Assembly (NCBI GenBank): GCA_958295735.1
Contig: OY282369.1
Location: forward strand, 1,968,161 to 2,032,160
DNA length: 64,000 nt
Direction of reading: 5' to 3'
Source: an uncultured Candidatus Cenarchaeum sp.
GTDB taxonomy: Archaea > Thermoproteota > Nitrososphaeria > Nitrososphaerales > Nitrosopumilaceae
How positions within the stretch are numbered: position 1 is the first letter of the stretch; each line of letters starts with the position of its first letter. The notes under the pieces are model-generated. The model did no database searches and had not been told where the DNA came from. It was given only the letters and a program-made list of their open reading frames with translations. A program made the position numbers and the translations under genes. Below are positions 59,049-64,000 of the stretch, piece by piece.

Positions 59049-61076
59049 GTGCAGGCGCTGGACAAGTTCGCCCTCCGTTCCGACTTTAAGCCCACGGGAG
59101 ACCAGCCGGAGGCCATCGACTCGCTGGTCGAGGGGGTCAGAAAGGGAAGGACGCAGACGCTGCTGGGGGTGACCGGGTCGGGCAAGACGTTCACGGTCGC
59201 CAACGTCATAGCCCGCACGGGAAAGAACACGCTCGTGATCTCCCACAACAAGACCCTGGCGGCGCAGCTGTACGGGGAGCTCAGGCAGTTCTTCCCGGAG
59301 AACAACGTGGGCTACTTCGTCTCGTACTACGACTATTACCAGCCCGAGAGCTACATGCCGCAGACGGACACGTACATCGCAAAGGACACCCAGGTGAACA
59401 AGGAGATCGAGAGGCTGCGGCTGGAGGCCACCGCGATGCTGCTCTCCGGGGAGCCCACCATAATAGTGGCGACCGTCTCCTGCATATACTCCCTCGGCAA
59501 CCCGGACGACTGGGGCGAGATGGCCCTGACGCTCCGCGAGGGCGAGGAGCCGGGCCGGACGAGCATAATAAAGGCGCTGTCGTCGGCCCGCTACGAGCGG
59601 AACGACACCGAGGTGGCGCCGGGCAACTTCCGCGTGAAGGGGGACGTGATCGAGGTCTCGCCGGCCTACTCGCCCGACCTGGTGAGGGTCTCGCTGTTCG
59701 GCGACCGGATAGACGGCATATCCGTGGTCGATCCGGTGACGCGCGGGGTGAAGAGGCGCCTGCGGCAGGTGCGCATATTCCCCGCAAAGCACTACCTGGT
59801 GGCCGGGGACGTGGTGGAGGAGGCCGTCTCCTCCATCCGCTCCGAGCTCGCCGCGCGGCTGCCCGAGCTCCCCGAGCTCGAGAGGCAGCGCCTGGAGACG
59901 CGCACGAACTACGACCTCGAGATGATAGAGGAGCTCGGGTACTGCTCGGGGATCGAGAACTACTCGAGGCACTTCGACGGGCGGAGCCCCGGCGAGAAGG
60001 CCTTCTGCCTGATGGACTTTTTCGGCAAGGACTTCCTCATGGTGGTCGACGAGTCCCACGTGACCCTCCCCCAGCTCCACGCCATGTACAAGGGCGACCG
60101 CTCCCGCAAGAAGGAGCTCGTGGACTACGGGTTCAGGCTGCCCAGCGCGTACGACAACCGCCCGCTCAAGTTCGAGGAGTTCGAGGAGTACGTGGGCAAC
60201 ACGATATTCGTCTCGGCCACCCCCTCCGCGTACGAAAAGGAGGCCTCGTTCAGGGTGGTCGAGCAGCTCGTGAGGCCCACGGGCCTGACCGACCCCGTGG
60301 TGGACGTGCGCGGCACCGACGGGCAGATGGACGACCTGCTCGGCGAGATAGCGAAGAGGGCGCGGAGGGACGAGCGCGTCCTGGTCACCACGCTGACCAA
60401 GAGGATGGCCGAGGACCTGGCCGAGTACCTGTCCAAGAACGGCGCCCGCGTCCGCTACATGCACGCGGACATCGAGGGGCTCAAGAGGACCGAGCTCATA
60501 CGGCAGCTCCGCATGGGCGTGTTCGACGTCCTGGTGGGCATAAACCTGCTCAGGGAGGGGCTCGACATACCGGAGGTCTCGCTGGTGGCGGTGCTCGACG
60601 CGGACAAGGAGGGGTTCCTGCGCAACTACACCAGCCTCATACAGACGTTCGGGAGGGCCGCGCGCAACTCCAACGGCCGCGTGGTCATGTACGCGGACCG
60701 GGCCACCGACTCGATGCGCGCGGCGATGCTGGAGACGCGGCGCAGGAAGGAGCGGCAGCTCCTGTACAACCGCGAGCACGGGATAACCCCGAGGACGATA
60801 GTCAAGCCGATCCCCCAGGAGCCGGCGGCCGATCTCGGTGGGGAGTCGCTGTCGGCCCACGATGCGGCCCTGGAGATCGAAAGGCTGGAAAAGATGATGG
60901 AGCGGTACGCCTCCGACCGCGACTACGAGGGCGCCGCCGAGTGCAGGGACCGCATCGAGCGGCTCCGCGCCGGGGCCGGCGGCGGGAAGGGGCGCCGCGG
61001 CAGGGGCGGGGCCGGCGGCGCCGGGAAGCGCATCCGCCGGGTTGCCGGCCGCGGGAGGCGGGGCGGGGGGGCATGA
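59049..61076 (+). CDS. uvrB: Excinuclease ABC subunit B
   Basis: 675 residues. UvrB damage-verification helicase of bacterial-type nucleotide excision repair: Walker A LLGVTGSGKTFTVANV, beta-hairpin YYDYYQPESYMPQTDTYIAK, DESHVTLPQLHAMYKGDRSR, SATPSAYE, LREGLDIPEVSLVAVLDADK, TFGRAARNSNGRVVMYADR. The C-terminal UVR motif (LEKMMERYASDRDYEGAAEC, RDRIERLR) binds UvrC/UvrA. A Gly/Arg-rich basic tail (GKRIRRVAGRGRRGGG) is extra. The uvrABC genes in Thaumarchaeota are thought to have come from bacteria. GTG 59049 chosen by TATA spacing. The stop overlaps the uvrA start (ATGA). Confidence 0.97.
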   Translation: MQALDKFALRSDFKPTGDQPEAIDSLVEGVRKGRTQTLLGVTGSGKTFTVANVIARTGKNTLVISHNKTLAAQLYGELRQFFPENNVGYFVSYYDYYQPESYMPQTDTYIAKDTQVNKEIERLRLEATAMLLSGEPTIIVATVSCIYSLGNPDDWGEMALTLREGEEPGRTSIIKALSSARYERNDTEVAPGNFRVKGDVIEVSPAYSPDLVRVSLFGDRIDGISVVDPVTRGVKRRLRQVRIFPAKHYLVAGDVVEEAVSSIRSELAARLPELPELERQRLETRTNYDLEMIEELGYCSGIENYSRHFDGRSPGEKAFCLMDFFGKDFLMVVDESHVTLPQLHAMYKGDRSRKKELVDYGFRLPSAYDNRPLKFEEFEEYVGNTIFVSATPSAYEKEASFRVVEQLVRPTGLTDPVVDVRGTDGQMDDLLGEIAKRARRDERVLVTTLTKRMAEDLAEYLSKNGARVRYMHADIEGLKRTELIRQLRMGVFDVLVGINLLREGLDIPEVSLVAVLDADKEGFLRNYTSLIQTFGRAARNSNGRVVMYADRATDSMRAAMLETRRRKERQLLYNREHGITPRTIVKPIPQEPAADLGGESLSAHDAALEIERLEKMMERYASDRDYEGAAECRDRIERLRAGAGGGKGRRGRGGAGGAGKRIRRVAGRGRRGGGA

Positions 61077-64000
61077 GCCGCGACGAGGCCGGCCCCGCGC
61101 ACGTGGGCGAGGGGGTCCTGCGGATACGCGGCGCCAGGCACCACAACCTGAAGAACATAGACCTCGACATACCAAAGTACCGCCTGGTGGTGGTGAGCGG
61201 GCTGTCCGGATCCGGAAAGAGCACGCTGGCCTTCGACACCATATACGCCGAGGGGCAGAGGCGCTACGTGGAGTCCCTCTCCACGTACGCCAGGCAGTTC
61301 CTCGAGATAATGGACAAGCCGGACGTGGACACGATAGACGGCCTGAGCCCCGCCATATCCATACAGCAAAAGACTACCAGCAAGAACCCGCGCTCCACGG
61401 TGGGCACCACCACGGAGATATACGACTACCTGAGGCTGCTCTTCGCACGCATAGGCGTCCCGTACTGCATAAGGTGCAGGAAGAGGGTGTCCAGCCAGTC
61501 GGCCGAGACCATCACTGACTCGGTGCTGCGCGAGCACGCCGGCAAGACGATCCTCGTCCTGGCCCCCGTCGTCAGGAACAAAAAGGGGACGCACGAGAAG
61601 GTGCTGGGGCAGGCCGCCGACGACGGGCGCGCCCGCGTCCGGATAGACGGAGAGATAGTGCGGCTGGACGGGGCGGGGCAGGAGGGGGCGGGCGCGAGGC
61701 CTCCCGCGCGCAGGAAGAGGGGCAGGCCCTCCGCCGCAGCCCTGGCCGCGGAGGCCTCCTCGGCGCCCGCGCGGCTGGACAAGAACCTGCGGCACAACGT
61801 AGAGCTCGTGATGGACAGGCTGACCGCCGAAAAGCACGAGAGGACGAGGCTGTTCGAGGCCATAGAGGCCGCCCTCGCGGCGGCCTCGGGATACGTGCTG
61901 ATCGTGCCGGAGCGCGGGGACGGGGCCGCGGAGGCCGGCGGCGGGGCCGCGGAGGCCGGCGGCGAGATGTACGGCGCGAGCGTGCCCGGCCTGGACGGCG
62001 GCGGGGATGCGGAGGACGGCGGGGATGCGGAGGCCGGCGGGGATGCGGAGGACGGCGGGGATGCGGAGGACGGCGGGGACGGCGGCCGCGGAGCGGCGGC
62101 CGGGGAGCCGGCCAAGCCCCCCGCGGGCCAGCTGTACTCGCAGAACAACGCGTGCCCGCACTGCGGGTTCACCCTGGGCGACCTGGAGCCGCGGACGTTC
62201 TCGTTCAACTCGCCGTTCGGCATGTGCCCCGCGTGCAACGGCATCGGCTCGGCCATGGCGGTCGACCCGCGGCTGGTGATCCCCGACGCGTCCCTCTCCA
62301 TACTGGACGGGGCCGTGGTGCCGTGGAGGCGCAGGAACTCGATGGCGCGCTCGTGGCTGGTGTTCATAGAGCGCGAGATGGGGATAGACCTGAAGGCCCC
62401 CGTGTCGTCGTTCACCAAGCGCCAGCTGGAGATGTTCCTCTACGGGATCGACGCGGCGGGGGACGAGGACGGGGAGGGCGGCAGCGGGGACGACTACGAC
62501 TACGACGACGACGATGACGACGACGACGACTACTACGAAAAGGGGCCGCTGGCCGGCAGGAGGCTGTTCGGCGAGCGGGTCGTCGACCCGCACGGGTTCT
62601 CCGGGGTGGTGCCCGAGCTGGAAAAGGCCGCCGGGCGCGCGTACACGGGGGCCCAAAAGGCCGCGTACGCCAAGTTCATGAGGGAGATGAAGTGCCGCAA
62701 CTGCGAGGGCAGCAGGCTGAAGCCCGAGGCGCTGGCCGTCACCGTGGGCGGCAAGAACATGCGCGAGGTCTGCGACCTCTCGGTGGACCACTGCTACGAC
62801 TTTTTCGCGTCGCTGTCCCTGGGCGAGACCGAGGCGTACATAGCCAAGGACGTGCTCAAGGAGGTGCGCAGCAGGCTGGAGTTCCTGAAGAACGTGGGCC
62901 TCAACTACGTCAGCCTCAACAGGGGCAGCTCCACCCTGTCCGGGGGCGAGGCGCAGCGCATAAGGCTGGCCACCCAGATAGGCTCCAACCTGACGGGCGT
63001 CCTGTACGTCCTGGACGAGCCGACCATAGGGCTGCACCAGCGCGACAACGCCCGCCTGATAAAGACGCTCCTGGCCCTGCGCGACCTCGGGAACACGGTG
63101 ATGGTGGTGGAGCACGACGAGGAGGTGATACGCAGCGCGGACTGGCTGGTGGACATGGGCCCCGGGGCCGGCGTCATGGGGGGCGGGGTCGTCTTCGAGG
63201 GCACGCTGGAGCGGATGCTGGAGGACGGCGACTCGATCACCGGCAGGTACCTGCGCGGCGGCTCCCCCATACGGCTGAAGGGGGGCCGGAGGGCCGCCGG
63301 CCGGAAGCGCCTGGTGGTGCGGGGCGCGGCAGAGAACAACCTGAAGGGGATAGACGTGGAGTTCCCGCTCGGCCTGTTCACCGTGGTGACGGGGGTCTCC
63401 GGCTCCGGCAAGTCCACGCTGATCAACGACGTGCTGCTGGAGGCCCTCCATGCCGAGTTCTACGAGGGCGACCACAGGCCGGGAGTGCACGACCGCATAG
63501 ACGGCATATCACACGTGGACAAGGTGATAGCCATAAACCAGTCGCCGATAGGCAGGACGCCGAGGTCCAACCCCGCCACGTACATCGGCGCGTTCACGCC
63601 CATACGCGACCTGTACGCGGGGACGGCCGCCTCGCGGGAGCACGGGTACTCGGCGGGCCAGTTCTCGTTCAACGTGGAGCAGGGCCGCTGCATGTCGTGC
63701 GACGGCGACGGCGTCAAGCGCATAGAGATGCAGTTCCTCTCGGACGTCTACGTGAAGTGCGACGAGTGCAAGGGGAGGCGGTACACGTCGGCCACCCTGG
63801 CCGTGCGGTACAAGGGCAAGAGCATAGCGGACGTGCTGGACATGACCGCCAGGGAGGCCCTGGAGTTCTTCGAGAACGTGCCGTCCATCCAGCGCAAGAT
63901 GCAGACGCTCAACGACGTGGGGCTGGGCTACATAAGGCTGGGCCAGTCCTCCACCACGCTGTCGGGGGGCGAGGCGCAGCGCATAAAGCTGGCGGCCGAG
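61073..64000 (+). CDS. uvrA: Excinuclease ABC subunit A (partial, runs off right edge)
   Basis: 976 residues visible. First ATPase: SGLSGSGKSTLAFDTIYAEG (Walker A), signature STLSGGEAQRIRLATQIGSN, Walker B VLYVLDEPTIGLHQRDN. UvrB-binding/insertion zone and zinc finger CPHCGFTL ... CPACNGIGSA. Second ATPase: VTGVSGSGKSTLINDVLLEA, zinc motif CMSCDGDG ... CDECKGRRY, signature TTLSGGEAQRIKLAAE at the window end. Unusual insertions: a GGDAEDGG-type repeat around 61980-62090 and an Asp/Tyr run (GDDYDYDDDDDDDDDYYEKG) near 62488-62545. ATG 61073 overlaps the uvrB stop by four bases, so the two are co-translated. UvrA finds DNA damage and loads UvrB. Confidence 0.97.
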   Translation, partial: MSRDEAGPAHVGEGVLRIRGARHHNLKNIDLDIPKYRLVVVSGLSGSGKSTLAFDTIYAEGQRRYVESLSTYARQFLEIMDKPDVDTIDGLSPAISIQQKTTSKNPRSTVGTTTEIYDYLRLLFARIGVPYCIRCRKRVSSQSAETITDSVLREHAGKTILVLAPVVRNKKGTHEKVLGQAADDGRARVRIDGEIVRLDGAGQEGAGARPPARRKRGRPSAAALAAEASSAPARLDKNLRHNVELVMDRLTAEKHERTRLFEAIEAALAAASGYVLIVPERGDGAAEAGGGAAEAGGEMYGASVPGLDGGGDAEDGGDAEAGGDAEDGGDAEDGGDGGRGAAAGEPAKPPAGQLYSQNNACPHCGFTLGDLEPRTFSFNSPFGMCPACNGIGSAMAVDPRLVIPDASLSILDGAVVPWRRRNSMARSWLVFIEREMGIDLKAPVSSFTKRQLEMFLYGIDAAGDEDGEGGSGDDYDYDDDDDDDDDYYEKGPLAGRRLFGERVVDPHGFSGVVPELEKAAGRAYTGAQKAAYAKFMREMKCRNCEGSRLKPEALAVTVGGKNMREVCDLSVDHCYDFFASLSLGETEAYIAKDVLKEVRSRLEFLKNVGLNYVSLNRGSSTLSGGEAQRIRLATQIGSNLTGVLYVLDEPTIGLHQRDNARLIKTLLALRDLGNTVMVVEHDEEVIRSADWLVDMGPGAGVMGGGVVFEGTLERMLEDGDSITGRYLRGGSPIRLKGGRRAAGRKRLVVRGAAENNLKGIDVEFPLGLFTVVTGVSGSGKSTLINDVLLEALHAEFYEGDHRPGVHDRIDGISHVDKVIAINQSPIGRTPRSNPATYIGAFTPIRDLYAGTAASREHGYSAGQFSFNVEQGRCMSCDGDGVKRIEMQFLSDVYVKCDECKGRRYTSATLAVRYKGKSIADVLDMTAREALEFFENVPSIQRKMQTLNDVGLGYIRLGQSSTTLSGGEAQRIKLAAE

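Overview
The window looks like chromosome of a high-GC ammonia-oxidising-type archaeon (Nitrososphaerota/Thaumarchaeota). This is inferred from gene content: a thaumarchaeal family-B DNA polymerase, a short parvulin, a PIN-ATPase-KH protein (PINA type), an ESCRT-III (Cdv) pair, TrmB and DtxR regulators, A-type ATP synthase subunit F, UvrAB, an extracellular substrate-binding protein, and a meaB/methylmalonyl-CoA mutase/epimerase operon of the kind used by the 3-hydroxypropionate/4-hydroxybutyrate cycle. GC is very high except in one island. The combination of high GC, expanded repeats and IS debris would suit a host-associated relative of Cenarchaeum, but that is a guess. Most single genes have a TATA-like box centred about 25-29 nt before the start codon and no ribosome-binding site, i.e. 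leaderless transcription; I used this to choose starts, many of them GTG or TTG.

Layout. 1-4.7 kb: a Cdv-like operon (minus), TrmB regulator, RidA, and a DHH phosphoesterase with a basic repeat tail. 4.7-9 kb: a hairpin-repeat array upstream of citrate synthase, a lone OppD-type ATPase, and a small thaumarchaeal family protein. 9.4-17.1 kb: an AT-hook protein, VTT membrane protein, two DNA glycosylases, PINA-like ATPase, DtxR regulator and DUF192 protein, separated by two families of dispersed hairpin repeats. 17.2-25.2 kb: carAB (carB carries an apparent frameshift), a metallophosphoesterase, a SWIM protein, small conserved proteins and atpF. 25.2-35.4 kb: a mobile/defence island. It holds nested, decayed insertion sequences, then a low-GC type III restriction-modification pair (mod, res) whose mod gene has a 13-G tract near its start, then relics of IS630 ends. 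35.6-45.1 kb: parvulin, Hef-like helicase, dCMP deaminase, DNA polymerase B, triosephosphate isomerase, pyruvate phosphate dikinase, and an HTH-CBS regulator. 45.2-49.3 kb: mce-mcm-meaB operon and a truncated integrase. 49.9-55 kb: one giant gene encoding four nearly identical ABC-type substrate-binding domains in tandem. 55.3-64 kb: secreted protein plus M1 aminopeptidase, then uvrB-uvrA (uvrA runs off the right edge).

Themes. DNA repair and replication genes are scattered through the window (UDG, alkyl-adenine glycosylase, PINA, Hef, PolB, UvrAB). Carbon metabolism is represented by citrate synthase, TPI, PPDK and methylmalonyl-CoA conversion. Minisatellites are abundant. Those inside genes have units divisible by three (21, 18, 15 bp) and so extend proteins without breaking frame; several outside genes do not (19, 25 bp). 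The most unusual items are the four-domain binding protein, the possibly phase-variable mod gene, the hairpin families with paired arm changes lying next to promoters, and the nested IS complex.
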